A DNA stretch of 64,000 nucleotides, taken from Neodontobutis hainanensis. Taxonomy: Eukaryota; Chordata; Actinopteri; Gobiiformes; Odontobutidae. The notes under the pieces are model-generated. The model was given only the letters and a program-made list of their open reading frames with translations. It did not search any database and was not told the DNA's origin. The position numbers were made by a program, and so were the translations under genes. Below are positions 1-11,722 of this stretch, piece by piece (the first letter of the stretch is position 1; each line of letters opens with the position of its first letter). The stretch lies in assembly GCA_024349245.1 (NCBI GenBank), contig JALDNG010000008.1, forward strand, positions 3,173,501-3,237,500, given 5' to 3'.

Positions 1-106
1 CACCAACCTAAAGCAACCAGAGAAATTCATTAGTTCATTTCAATAGTCAATTAAGAAATACTTCTATGTGCCCTTGTCGCATTATTAAAAAGATTAAAAT
101 TTGTAC

Positions 107-1396
107 CTTGGTGTGGTGCAGGCCAAGGGCTTGCGGGTAGCACGAAAAGAGACATATGCTGTGATGACCGAGAAGATAAACCAGGTGGTCAGGAACCTCC
201 ACCAGTGGAGTTTGGTTGTGAAGTAGAGCGGTACTACCCACATCTGAAAAAGAGTCACCAACTACAAAAAAAAAAAGAAAAAAATAATGGATATATATAT
301 TTTCTTTTAAATGGTCATGGACATCATGACTATAAAAAATATTTTATATAAATGTTGTGTCTTACGTTGTAAGATTTGGGATGTCTCTGCTTCCATTGCA
401 CAAGGACCAGTTGGGCGATGACTAAGGTGACTATGAGGATCAGCACCATCTCTGCATGCATGGCCTCGTGGCCTTTGTGTTTGGCATGCATTCGTGCATG
501 CTCCACCCTATGGAAATAAACCAGTCAGTCAGACACGGGTCAAAAATAGTGCATGTAAATACAGCAGAATGAGGAAAAAGTGCAATGCAAACATAAATTG
601 AGACACAAACCTCCATTTTTCTTCTGGTGAAAGCTTGGACAAGTCAATCTATATCAAATTAGAACATTTAAATTTAACCATTATTAGTTTTGCTAAACAT
701 ACATTTATCCCTTTAAATTTCTGAAAAAAACATTTTGCTGACAAGATTTATCTTTGTTATTTTAACATAGTGTAGCTTTAAATTTTACAGTGATAACAGT
801 GACATTTATTTTATTTTTTAAATTTGTATGATTAATGAAACTCAAGTTGAAATGCCACCGGAAGTGTTTTGGTTTCACTGACAACCACTTGACCTCTGTC
901 ACCGTGAATTCAATCCCTGCCCTTTGACATGATCAGCCACATCAGCTATATTTGTGTAAACAATTAAGAGCCTATTTCATTTTGCAGACCAGACCTCAAT
1001 TGAGTGTGGGTTAATTTAAAATGCCACGTTGACTAAACCAACTGGTTGTCACCCAATGAAACTAACTGAATGGTGTGTAACCTACATTAGTCTGCTGCCA
1101 TGTTTCTTAGTATATGCTAAATGTGTCTTGGGGCTGACTCGCACAAACGACCATACACAATGGAGGCACAAAGCCGCTACTTGGAAACATACGGTTTAAT
1201 AGAAGCTAACTTAATGCTGTTCAGACCGTGCTAACCTCGAAGAGCTAGCATCCCAAATAAAATCCATCCTGCAATGCATTATTAAGACATAAGGCTTTGG
1301 TTTGGTCATTCATTTTACCTGGTGTGCTTCGTCATGATGCTGCAGTCCATGGTCATGCTCTACACCATCAACCTCCACCTCAAACACCCCGGCCAT
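107..1396 (-). CDS. rnf121: RING finger protein 121 (E3 ubiquitin ligase), 5' part only
   Basis: Four coding exons on the minus strand: 1319-1396, 611-648, 366-507 and 107-261; the rest lies beyond the left edge. The start is the ATG at 1394-1396 (MAGVFEVEVDG). Joined, the exons read IDLSKLSPEEKWRVEHARMH, then KGHEAMHAEMVLILIVTLVI and QLVLVQWKQRHPKSYN, then LVTLFQMWVVPLYF, matching the N-terminal half of vertebrate RNF121. Exon 4 has two possible acceptors. The upstream one, ending at 261, is chosen because it restores VTLFQ, conserved in the family; the closer one would delete six residues. RNF121 is a multi-pass ER/Golgi membrane E3 ligase. The first two membrane segments are visible here, and the RING domain would lie outside the window. 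It is divergent from mpv17l, about 2 kb away. Confidence 0.93.
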
Positions 1397-3374
1397 CTTC
1401 GGAGTGCGACTTTACCTTTCCGGGGCCATTAGCATTAGCACTAGAGGCAAACTTAAAGAGAGTGACTTCCGGTGAGTCATAGGGTCATTCCTTAAAAAAT
1501 AAAAGCATGTTGACGTGTCAGAGAAAGAAAATGTTAGTCTATATAACACTTTTAGTTTTACATATGTAACTTGTATTTATTTTGTCTATAATAATAAAAA
1601 ATAAATTTGAATCAAACCAATGCTGCTCTTCATGATGTGAGACTCTGAAGTGCCCCAAAATTTACTTTTACAATGTGTGCAAATGTCAGACTAAAATGAT
1701 CACTACAGACTGGTAACAGTGAATTTGTTTCTTGCCATTTGTGCTTATTAAACATTTGACTGAAGCCTACCAATATACATGTGTACTTCAACCTAACTCT
1801 AGGCCAGGGGTTGGCAATTATTTTCCCCCCAGGGCCACATTAGAACATAGGACTCTTGTGGAGGGCCAACTTGGTAAACTCACTTATGCACTTATGCTAA
1901 AAACACATTTCTTTTGCCTATAATTTAAAGTTTAAACAATATGTGCAAATATATGCATAAACATTGCATAACGCCGCAGTCACAGCTGCACCCTCCTCAG
2001 ATTTATATTATTTTTTTTACAGTTTGTTCTAAAACCAGTGAAAACTATATCTTCCTGTAAGTAGAGATGCTAGCTTTCGGAAAGCTTGTTACCAATATTA
2101 GTAAATGCTTGAGGGGCCAGATTAAACAGCCCAAAGGGTTGCATGTTGCCCCTGAGCCATAGTTTGCCCACCCCTGACCTAGGCTATACAAAGTTTCCCA
2201 TTAAAAAGCTAGATATCAAGACAGTGTTTTGTGTGCTGCACCTGCAGCCAGTTTAAAGTCTAAAGGAGAAGATAGATAGATTTTATTAAAACATTTTCTT
2301 ATTCTTACTTATGTTATGAATCAAAAGTAACTACTTCATTCATTATTGAATACTTAATTAATAATTTAGATAAATACTTTTACATCTATTTTTTTTTTTT
2401 TTTTTGAAAGGAACAGTACCTTTAACTCAGTAGAGATTTTTGGCTGCTCTACCCTTATCCGTTAATTGCTAAAAATAGAAATCATTTCCCCGGTTAAGTA
2501 AATGGTAGTGAGATCAGCAGAAGCCACTACTATCACGCGGGGCAATCCGTCAGATTAGGGCTTGACACGCAGCAGGATTTGTTGGAAAGGGATTTGAATC
2601 AGCGGGAGCAGACAGATGATCTAGGTCTACATTCAAGATCTACTTTTGGATGGTTTCAGAAGATATAAACTCCAACTGAAGACTAAGTTTTGGACTATAA
2701 CTCGAGCCTGCTGTGGATTCTTGCAACACGGATTTTCCATTTTTGGATTTATTTAATGTGTCTTGGTTAAAGGGAACTCACGGCTGTATGCCAGGGAGGT
2801 AGGAAATTTCAGAAATTTGTGTGAGGTAGGTTAATTATAATTATATGCCTCAGTGAGCACCCAGACCAAACCAAGTCTAAACCAGTACTAATCAAGAATG
2901 AAAACCCAGTTTGTCCTGAAAGACAAGTTGAGAAGTGGTAAAATTAGAATAATGTTGTTTGAAATACAGCTCTGGAAAATAACTATGTATTAAAACTAAA
3001 TATTTCTTCATTTCATAAGTAAGATTACCTTTGGGTTCACTGTCACCTTAAAGCCATTGCCACTGCGGAGCTTTTTTGTTCTGAACAGAAATCCTAATTG
3101 TTTTGAAGTACATCTCCAGCAGCCCAACAAATTAAGGTCTAAAACAAAAGAAAAGAAAAAAGACATGGCTGATACTTACAATAGCTACTTTAACAAAACC
3201 AATGTCTCAGCAGTTTGTTAGTAAGAGAGTAAAGTGTAACATATTAGTATTTTTACATTGAGTAGTTAGCAAATTGTTCTTGTTCATTGTACACTGAATT
3301 GTTGTATAAAAACTGATTTGACACGAGGACAAGATGATGTTTTGAAGTTATTGTCTCAAGACTATTTAAAGTCA
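1397..3374. other. Intergenic region between rnf121 and mpv17l
   Basis: About 2 kb between two divergent genes. It contains a hAT-like inverted-repeat element (separate entry) and a T-run near 2391-2405. Sequence around 2560-2810 ends in a possible splice donor (CAGGGAG followed by GTAGG near 2800), which could be a 5' untranslated exon of mpv17l. That reading is only inference. No coding exon was recognised. Confidence 0.5.
1805..2176. mobile_element. Non-autonomous hAT-like DNA transposon (MITE)
   Basis: The left end begins CAGGGGTTGGCAA and the right end, read on the minus strand, begins CAGGGGTGGGCAAACTATGG. These are imperfect terminal inverted repeats of the type known from hAT/Charlie elements. 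The flanks are ctctaggc on the left and acctaggc on the right, an 8-bp target duplication with two mismatches, and 8 bp is the hAT hallmark. At about 370 bp it carries no transposase, so it would have been mobilised in trans. Confidence 0.75.
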
Positions 3375-5650
3375 ATGGGACTTATGAAGAGAGCCGTTTT
3401 AAAAGAGGTGGCTCGGCGCTTTCCATGGCTGGCTAACCTTACACTGTATGGCTGCATGTTCGCGGGTGGGGACTTGGTTCATCAGCTCATGGCCAAAAAT
3501 GAACAAATGGACTGGAAACACACCCGAAATGTTGCAATTGTGGCCGTCAGTTTTCAGGGAAACTTCAACTACTTCTGGCTGCGGGCCCTGGAGCAGCGCT
3601 TCCCTGGAAAATCTGCCAGGATGCTTTTCCGAAAACTGCTCCTGGATCAGAGTTTTGCATCCCCTTTGGCCACCAGTGTCTTCTATACAGGTAAAGAGAT
3701 GTTTTAAGTTTCTCTTTAGGATTTTTGAAGTAGTACTATAGCTCTAATAATGTAATAGTTTTAGTGTAGTGTATATGTATTAACACTTTCCAGCAACTAA
3801 GTCTACAAGCTAATGTCTAACAAAGTCTTGTATATTATGCCCCAAACAAAAGACCAGAATAGCTCCTGTTTGTTTTTGTTTTTGTGTCCCGCAGGAGTGA
3901 GCTTCTTGGAAGGAAAGGAGGACATCTTTGAGGACTGGAGAGAGAAGTTCTTTAACACCTGGAAGGTAACCTTCAAAGGCCCTATTTAGACGTGGAATCC
4001 TTGAAAAAGTTTTATAATGGCTTAATTCTAGTTTAGGCCGGGGTTTAAGCCAAGTCATGATAAAGTGTTCTTCTAATTGGAGTTATGAATTTTTTAGTCC
4101 TTGTTTATCAGTGGTTTATTCTTGAGTTTAGTCATAGTTTAATCTTAGTTTATTTTGGGTTTATTCCAGGGGTTTATCCTGATTCATTCTGGGTTTAGTT
4201 CTGGTTCAGCTCTAGTTTAGTTCTGTCTAATCCTGGCCCTTACTTTCTGCTGAAGCTGGATTTGTGAGTTTACAAACTGCTCCAAGCAAAGTATTGATGG
4301 CCAAACCTAGGTATGAACGTGTTTAAGGTTTGAAGATTTAGCGGTCGGTTGAAGATATAGTGTTGCTCTGATTGGATAACTGTGGTTACTTACAGATGAT
4401 TAATCAAATGACCAACCAGTGATTCATTTAAAGCACCTGCCCTTTTCAAATGTTTTCAATGGAAGCCCTCCCAAAGGTAGTACGAAGCAGACTATCTGGC
4501 TTGTCAGGTTAGGTCTGAACACAGCCACTGTCGAACAGACACAAAGTGGAGTCACCTTCCCTTTGGTTGTGCTTCCGGTCACAGAAGATTAACCCAGATC
4601 TGTGGCATGCTTCTGCGCAGTGTGAGATGAGAGCCCGGGGCAAATGGGGTAAAACGCTGATTCAGCAAAGTAACAACATTTTTGACTTTATATCCATCGG
4701 ATCATAACAATGGTTATGATCTGTGTTGCCTCAGGAGTCCTAGATGTATGAAGAAGTATGATCAAATAATAGTTTTTGAGATAACAAATATAATAATAAT
4801 AAATGATTTTAGAGTAAATTATTTTAATTATACAAATTAATAAAAGAACAAAAAGTATTTCAAATAAATAATTTGATTTAAAAAATATTAAAATAATTTC
4901 AGTTAATTAATGATGATAATTTAAATAAAGATAATTATGATAATTAATTAATTAATTAAAAAATGTTTGTCTGTTTTGTGAATTGTTGTGGTTGTTTTGT
5001 ATTTTTTTGTTTGTTAATATAAGTTTATAAGTAATGTTTAAATGTAAATATTGTATAATTTTGTCCTTTTTTCATTTGTGTTGACCAAAATAAAAAATCA
5101 AATAAAAGAAAGATAATCCCAATTAGATGGTTGGCTGCTCAATGTTAGTTCCCTTAATTTAATAAATGGAAAATGAAGTTATAGTCCAGTTTAAGCTCTA
5201 GTTTATTTTTTTCTTAATCCACATTCATTCTTGCTCTTTCTTCTTTTTCAGTTTTTAGAATTATGTTGTTGATAACACTCATTATTCACTTTTTCAGACT
5301 GGACTCATGTACTGGCCATTCATGCAGGTAACAAAACAGACTGGATTAGATAATAAGCCTTAAACTGACAACTGTCCCTTGAAAACATTAATTGAAGCCA
5401 AAAAGCGCAATTCAACTGTTTTCTTCCTTTTTAGCTCCTCAACTTTTCACTGATGCCACCACACTTGCGGACAGCCTTTATGGGCTGCTGTGCATTTCTT
5501 TGGGCCTCGTTTCTCTGTTTCTCACGGCAAAATGGAGACGGCACAGCAGGCGTTGCTTTAGAATTCATTATGGACTCAAGGAAAACTCTAGAGGATATAA
5601 AGGAAGCACGACTCGCTCAGAAAAAAAACAAGATCCAGAAAGGCAACTAA
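3375..5650 (+). CDS. mpv17l: Mpv17-like protein (Mpv17/PMP22 family)
   Basis: Four exons, 3375-3690, 3895-3965, 5298-5327 and 5435-5650, give a 210-residue protein. The joined reading includes ARRFPWLANLTLYGCMFAGG, FNYFWLRALEQRFPGKSARM, SVFYTGVSFLEGKEDIFEDW, TGLMYWPFMQLLNFSLMPPH and LRTAFMGCCAFLWASFLCFS, the order and spacing of MPV17L. The family signature W-P-x-x-Q-x-x-N-F is present across exons 3 and 4. The proteins are small four-helix membrane proteins of peroxisome or mitochondrion linked to reactive-oxygen metabolism. The first ATG is at 3375, with an alternative in frame at 3384; the frame is open upstream but has no earlier ATG. Most mammalian forms are slightly shorter at the C-terminus. 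It lies in tandem with rrm1. Confidence 0.92.
4078..4250. repeat. Degenerate tandem repeat built on a GTTTAGT-type unit
   Basis: Within mpv17l intron 2, units such as gagtttagtc, atagtttaatc, gggtttagttc and ctagtttagttc recur every 10-20 bases. Similar units reappear near 5180-5215 and at 6375-6435 (gtttagtctagagtttag, ccagggtttagtcc). This looks like a decayed minisatellite scattered across the gene. No exact period can be given by eye. Confidence 0.5.
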
Positions 5651-6050
5651 ACTCAAAGAGGAAGGAAATCCATCAAATACAATACACCCCCCTTCTCCAC
5701 CATTTTAATGTAATGTTTCCAGAAACATGGAAAGATAAAAATGGTCCAGAGGAAAGAGCCCCATGGACGTGTGGTAAACCCTTGTTTTAGCCATTTCTGA
5801 TCCGTTTATGTTTTTGTACTTGAAACATAACACACAGAATTATCAGCCATAGTTTAACACATCATTAAGCCATGGCTAGACAAAATGGTGATTTAATTTT
5901 TTGGAATATGTCCAATAATTTCATAGTTTTCTAAATTCATTCTGTATCTTTTATTAACAAAGTGTGTGTTTAAGTGAAAAAACCCTAGATTGTATATAAA
6001 TAATGGAAAAAAATGTGTAATTATCATACCCTAATGTGTGTACAAAATTA

Positions 6051-6056
6051 AATAAA
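6051..6056 (+). terminator. mpv17l poly(A) signal
   Basis: A canonical AATAAA about 400 bases past the mpv17l stop codon, followed by AT-rich sequence. It is the first good signal after the gene on this strand. Confidence 0.55.
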
Positions 6057-6929
6057 ATATAAACACTGATGTATCTAATGCATGTAGCATGTTGCTATAT
6101 GTAGCGGTGGCTGTATAATATGCAAAATAGCAATCTGTCTTTTGGCCCTTCCTTCCGTTCTCGAGAGAGGGATTGTAATAAATGCATTATAAGACAGCAT
6201 TGCTCCAGTGACAGTGGATTAGCTCGGATCTCTTTATTGTTAATCCACTGAAAACAACTGACCCTATGCAACCCCATACCTCAAAAACAGAAAATAAAAA
6301 CCTCCAATCAGAGACAAGCAGGCTTCCCGGGACCTATTCTGTGTATATATTGGTAAAAATGTATTGTAGTAAGCACTATACTAATCTAGTTTAGTCTAGA
6401 GTTTAGTATAATTATGGTCCAGGGTTTAGTCCTACATTACTAATATGCAATTACTATTATACAATCTTAAATTTTCACTTTTTACTACTATGTATTCATG
6501 CAACAATGTAAGGTCCCCATTGTGAGACAAATATTTTTTTTATCTTATTCATAACATTACATATTACAGTACATTACATATTAAACTTAATGCATACCTG
6601 GAGATTCATTGCTTAGATACATTTGACCCCCAATGCTGACCTTTTGTTAAGATGCCAATGCATGCATGATAGTACAGCATTATACTTCATAAAGTCTTAC
6701 TCACTGGTGTTGCAATGTATATTGATTGGGAACGTATCTTTGAACATTTACTTATGCAGTGTCTTGTTAATCATTCGAACTACCCAAAACTAGTACAGAG
6801 TTGAATAAAGGCTATACTTCCTAAAGTTGGTCAAATTTAAACACCAGCAATTGTCTGTTCAATCCGTTGTCAGGGATAGTCCTCCCGCCAGATTTCGACA
6901 GCCGGAAGCTGTAATAGATCGAGTGACGG

Positions 6930-7070
6930 CTTATGATTGGTCTAAAGATCAGCCGGAGTCTGATTACTGGCTTGTGATTGGTTGAAAACTCTTATGAACT
7001 CGTCACTGATTGGCTGTGAAGCAGGCACAGTTTTGGTGTAACCAGCCTTTGACTTGTTGGCGCCTCAGTT
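6930..7070 (+). promoter_or_regulatory. rrm1 promoter: three CCAAT boxes and an E2F-like site
   Basis: Three inverted CCAAT boxes (TGATTGG) lie at 6936-6940, 6977-6981 and 7009-7013, spaced 41 and 32 bases apart. They are followed by TTGGCGCC at 7057-7064, an E2F-like core, about 155 bases before the ATG. Spaced CCAAT (NF-Y) boxes with an E2F/CHR-type site are established features of S-phase promoters, and rrm1 is an S-phase gene. A further E2F-like TTGGCGCGAA sits in intron 1 at 7567-7576. Site function is inferred. Confidence 0.6.
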
Positions 7071-7218
7071 TGAGATTCAACTCAACTGCGTTTGCTTTTT
7101 GTTCTCTTCGGTGTGAGAACCAGCTACAACTACTCCGTCAAACGGGACTTAAACTTTTTTTTACAACAACAAAGAACAGCCGTGTGTCATTTGTGGAAAC
7201 AGCAACATTTTTGACATC

Positions 7219-10200
7219 ATGCACGTAATAAAGCGAGGTACGGTATTTATTTTCCTTTGACAATAATGCTCTGTCACGACACTTGCATTTTCTGTAACAA
7301 TTGATCTAAATGCTTAACATGTAACGTTACCAATGTGTGCTTTTGTTATAGTGATTTTCTTTCTTTAGCCAGCTTCATTTCAAGAAAAAAACAATATTTA
7401 GTGTTTCCTTTGAACCCATCCTAACACAAGGCTGCAATTTACGTGGGAAAAAAATATATTTTTTCAATGTAATCATCTACATTTCTCCAAATAAAGGCTT
7501 TCTCCGACAGAGCTCTAAATGTAGTCACCAGAGTCGCTTTGTTGACAGCTGTTTGACGTTTGAGTATTGGCGCGAAGCCTTTTGTCTTTGTAACTGGTTT
7601 GACAGGTGTCTCGAAGAGTTTTGACTGTATACCGAGAATAAAATTAGTTTAGGTTGGACTTGGCTCGCTTATCATATCACCCCCAATATCACTTTTTAAA
7701 CAAAATATCATTTTTTTCTAAATCTTTACCTTAATAATGGTTGTATTCAGTTTTGGTAACATTCAACTTTTAAGCGTATCTTAACTATTTCAGATGGACG
7801 CCAGGAGGGAGTTTGTTTTGATAAAATAACCTCTCGCATCCAGAAGCTTTGCTATGGGCTCAATTCTGACTTTGTGGACCCAGTGAGTTCCAATTTATCA
7901 TCAATTAAAAAATACAAAATCTGAGTATATTATTTAACTAATTATTCTCACATCTATCTCGTCGTTCTTTTGTAGACTGAGATCACTATGAAGGTGATCC
8001 AGGGGCTGTACAGCGGAGTGACCACCGTGGAGCTGGACACTCTGGCAGCAGAGACAGCTGCTACTCTAACAACCAAACATCCTGACTATGCAGTCCTTGC
8101 TGCACGGATTGCTGTGTCTAACCTGCACAAAGAGACTAAGAAAGTATTCAGTGGTATGTAAGTTTTGCATTGCAAGTAGTTAAATAATGACATAATTATT
8201 CTAATGTCTGTCATATTTTTACTGTTTTAGCTTTTTTGTGCATAAATTACTTTATACTTTATTTTAGATGTGATGGAGGATCTGTACAATTATGTGAATC
8301 CATTAAATAAACGTCACTCTCCCATGATATCGAAGGAGACTTTGGACATTATCTTTGAGAACAAGGCCGTAAGTGATGCTGCATTATATTACTTTATTTA
8401 GTTATAACAAGCATCATAACATGCTGTCTTCTCTTTGTAGTGTCTAAACTCAGCCATTATTTATGACAGAGACTTTTCCTACAACTTCTTTGGCTTTAAG
8501 GTAAGGCTTACTCTAAGTTTACATTTGCACTGATGAATTACAAATGATCTTAACACTAAGATATTAATAAAGGTTTTATTTTTCTTTTGTAGACTCTGGA
8601 AAGGTCTTATTTATTAAAGATTAATGGCAAAGGTCAGTAATTACTTTTCTGTTTTGCTAGTTCCATTACTAATAAATATGTTTAGGATGTAGAAGATGAC
8701 TATATTATTGACCTTAACATTTTTGTTGCAGTTGCTGAGAGACCCCAGCACATGCTCATGCGGGTGGCAGTTGGAATCCATAAAGGAGACATTGATGCAG
8801 CCATTGAGACCTACAACCTGCTTTCAGAGAAGTGGTTCACTCACGCTTCACCGACACTATTTAACGCTGGCACAAACAAGCCTCAGATGTCCAGGTAAGT
8901 TCTAAAAACATTTTCCCTTTTTAATCATAATGTTTATGATATTCTCCTAAATGTACCTCTTGTGCAGTTGTTTCCTTTTGGCCATGAAGGATGACAGCAT
9001 TGAGGGCATTTATGACACTCTGAAGCACTGCGCTCTCATCTCCAAATCCGCTGGAGGTATTGGAATAGCTGTCAGCTGTATAAGAGCAACAGGAAGCTAT
9101 ATTGCTGGGGTGAGTAATGAGACAGAAAACCAATAAAAGTTTATGCTTGTAATTTTTTTTATTGATTTGTTTAAAATTGTTTCTTTAAAAAAAGACTAAT
9201 GGGTTGTCCAATGGCCTGGTACCTATGCTGCGAGTCTATAACAACACGGCCCGTTATGTCGACCAAGGAGGCAACAAGGTGAGGTCTAAGACTGAGACTA
9301 AAGATTTGCAAATTTTTTTCATACTTTAAATACTCAAAAGGTTTTGATGTTTAACCCTCTTACTGTGTCTGCTAAACTGTGCAGAGACCTGGGGCCTTCG
9401 CTGTCTACCTCGAGCCGTGGCATTTTGATGTGTTTGATTTTCTAGAGTTGAAGAAGAACACGGGTAAAGAAGAGCAGAGAGCCAGAGATCTCTTCTTTGC
9501 TCTGTGGATACCAGATCTCTTTATGAAACGAGTCGAAAGCAATGAGGTAAATAAAACGCACACCATATTTTATCCAAAGCATTATAAAAGGGAAGTGTAT
9601 TTATTTTTATAATGGGAACCTGGAATTGTCACATGATAAATCTTTGTTGTATTTGGATTTTTCTTCTCCAGGATTGGTCACTGATGTGTCCCAGTGAATG
9701 TCCCGGGCTTGAGGACTGCTGGGGAGAAGAATTTGAGAAGCTTTACACACAGTAAGACCAAAAACTAAATCATTTTTAACAAAGACCTCACATTTCAGCG
9801 CTAACCATGGATCCGTTCATTCTGTAGATACGAGAAGGAGGGAAGGGCAAAGCGTGTGGTGAAAGCCCAGCAGCTGTGGTACGCCATCATTGAGTCACAA
9901 ACGGAGACAGGAACACCATACATGCTCTACAAAGACGCCTGCAATAGAAAGAGCAACCAGCAAAATCTGGGCACCATCAAATCCAGCAATCTATGCACTG
10001 AGATTGTGGAGTACACAAGCAAAGATGAGGTATTGTAAGACATTGTCCACTAAGACGCATTCCCTTATGCCAACATGACAGATTAACTCATGAATCTACT
10101 GTGAATGAATACATTGTAAACCTGTTTTCTCTTCATCTTAGATTGCAGTCTGTAATTTGGCATCCATTGCTCTCAACATGTACGTCACCCCTGAAAAAAA

Positions 10201-11722
10201 GTATAACTTCAAAAAACTTGCATCTGTAACAAAGGTGATCGTCAGGAACCTGAATAAGATTATTAACATCAACTACTACCCAGTGCCCGAGGTACTGTTA
10301 ATTCTATGTTGTCTTCTCTTAATAAGTAACTTTGTCTGCTCAGTGTTTTTAAATGGTACATCTCATTTTACAGGCAGAAAGGTCGAACATGCGCCACAGA
10401 CCAATTGGAATTGGTGTGCAGGGTCTTGCAGATGCTTTCATTCTAATGCGCTACCCATTTGAAAGCGAGGAGGCTCAGCTACTCAACATTCAGATTTTTG
10501 AGACTATATATTACGCTGCTCTGGAGGCCAGCTGTGAACTGGCCGCTGAGCAAGGACCTTATGAAACATACACTGGCTCTCCTGTTAGCAAAGGAGTAAG
10601 TAGCTTTCACAGTGGCAAAAAAAAACAAACATTCTCAGACAGAATCACTGCTGTGCTGGTTTTTAATTGCAAAATGTTGTTTATTAGATCCTCCAGTACG
10701 ACATGTGGAACAAAACCCCTACAGATTTGTGGGACTGGAAGGCCTTAAAGCAGAAAATTGCCAAGTAAGTCATCTTTTTTACCATCTCTCTAGTGAAGAT
10801 GAGACAGTAGCTGAGCCCTGATAATTTTTATTTTTTATTGTCCTCAGACATGGAGTGAGGAACAGCCTGCTCTTGGCCCCAATGCCCACTGCGTCCACTG
10901 CCCAGATCCTTGGCAACAATGAGTCCATTGAGCCCTATACCAGCAACATTTATACACGTAGGGTGCTCTCAGGAGAATTTCAGGTCAGTACCAGGTGAAA
11001 GCATTTGCACTGTAGTATCACTGAAAGGGAAGGGTTTTGTTATGTTTCTTTTATGCCTCTCCTTCAGATTGTAAACCCTCACCTGCTCAAAGACCTCACA
11101 GAAAGAGGACTGTGGAACGATGAAATGAAGAACCAGCTTATTGCTCATAATGGATCTATCCAGGTAACTGCCTAAAATGCTAAAAATGAAATCAACATGA
11201 TCAAGGAAATAAAAATTTGTAACAAATGTCTGTTTTTCTGTGTCTGACTGACTACAGGATATTGAGGACATTCCAGATGATCTGAAGCAGCTTTACAAAA
11301 CCGTTTGGGAAGTCTCCCAAAAGACTGTCCTTAAAATGGCAGCAGACCGTGGCGCTTACATTGACCAGAGCCAGTCCCTGAACATTCACATTGCAGAACC
11401 CAACTACGGCAAACTAACCAGCATGCACTTCTACGGATGGAAGTTGGTAAGTCACACCTACAAATGCATCTAAAAGTGCAAAATATAATTGAATTTAAAC
11501 GGACATTAAACATGTTTTCTTTATGCACAGGGACTGAAAACTGGCATGTATTATCTGCGCACAAAACCGGCAGCCAATCCCATTCAATTCACTCTTAACA
11601 AAGAAAAACTGAAGGAGGCCCAGGCAGCAAAAAGCAGCGAGGAAGAGGCCAGAGAGAAAAACACTGCTGCCATGGTCTGCTCCTTAGCGAACAAAGATGA
11701 GTGTCTCATGTGTGGCTCTTGA
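7219..11722 (+). CDS. rrm1: Ribonucleoside-diphosphate reductase large subunit (class Ia)
   Basis: Nineteen exons give 793 residues (human has 792): 7219-7237, 7794-7882, 7976-8153, 8268-8368, 8441-8500, 8593-8632, 8732-8894, 8968-9109, 9195-9278, 9385-9546, 9672-9751, 9828-10029, 10142-10291, 10374-10595, 10688-10764, 10848-10983, 11068-11163, 11258-11446, 11531-11722. The enzyme reduces ribonucleoside diphosphates to deoxy forms for DNA synthesis, with the radical-bearing small subunit. The N-terminal ATP cone starts MHVIKR-DGRQ. The active-site cysteines sit in SCFLLAMKDD and NLCTEIVEYTSKDE, the second with the conserved N-x-C-x-E. Conserved glycyl and loop regions include GGIGIAVSCIRATGSYIAG. 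The C-terminus ends CLMCGS, the redox-shuttle cysteine pair. All splice phases agree. It is convergent with trpc2. Confidence 0.97.

Larger units (their letters stand above)
5651..7218. other. mpv17l 3' UTR and mpv17l-rrm1 intergenic region
   Basis: After the mpv17l stop, about 400 bases of AT-rich 3' UTR run to a poly(A) signal at 6051-6056. The middle (6100-6850) holds no recognised gene and carries the second patch of GTTTAGT-type repeat. The last 300 bases are the rrm1 promoter and 5' UTR, described separately. Confidence 0.5.

Noticed and set aside
3318..3374. Upstream in-frame extension of mpv17l starting at a TTG
   Set aside because: There is no ATG in this part; the first ATG is at 3375 and the family's conserved N-terminus starts just after it.
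5392..5790. Long open frame overlapping mpv17l exon 4
   Set aside because: It is in the wrong phase relative to the spliced mpv17l frame and shows no family similarity.
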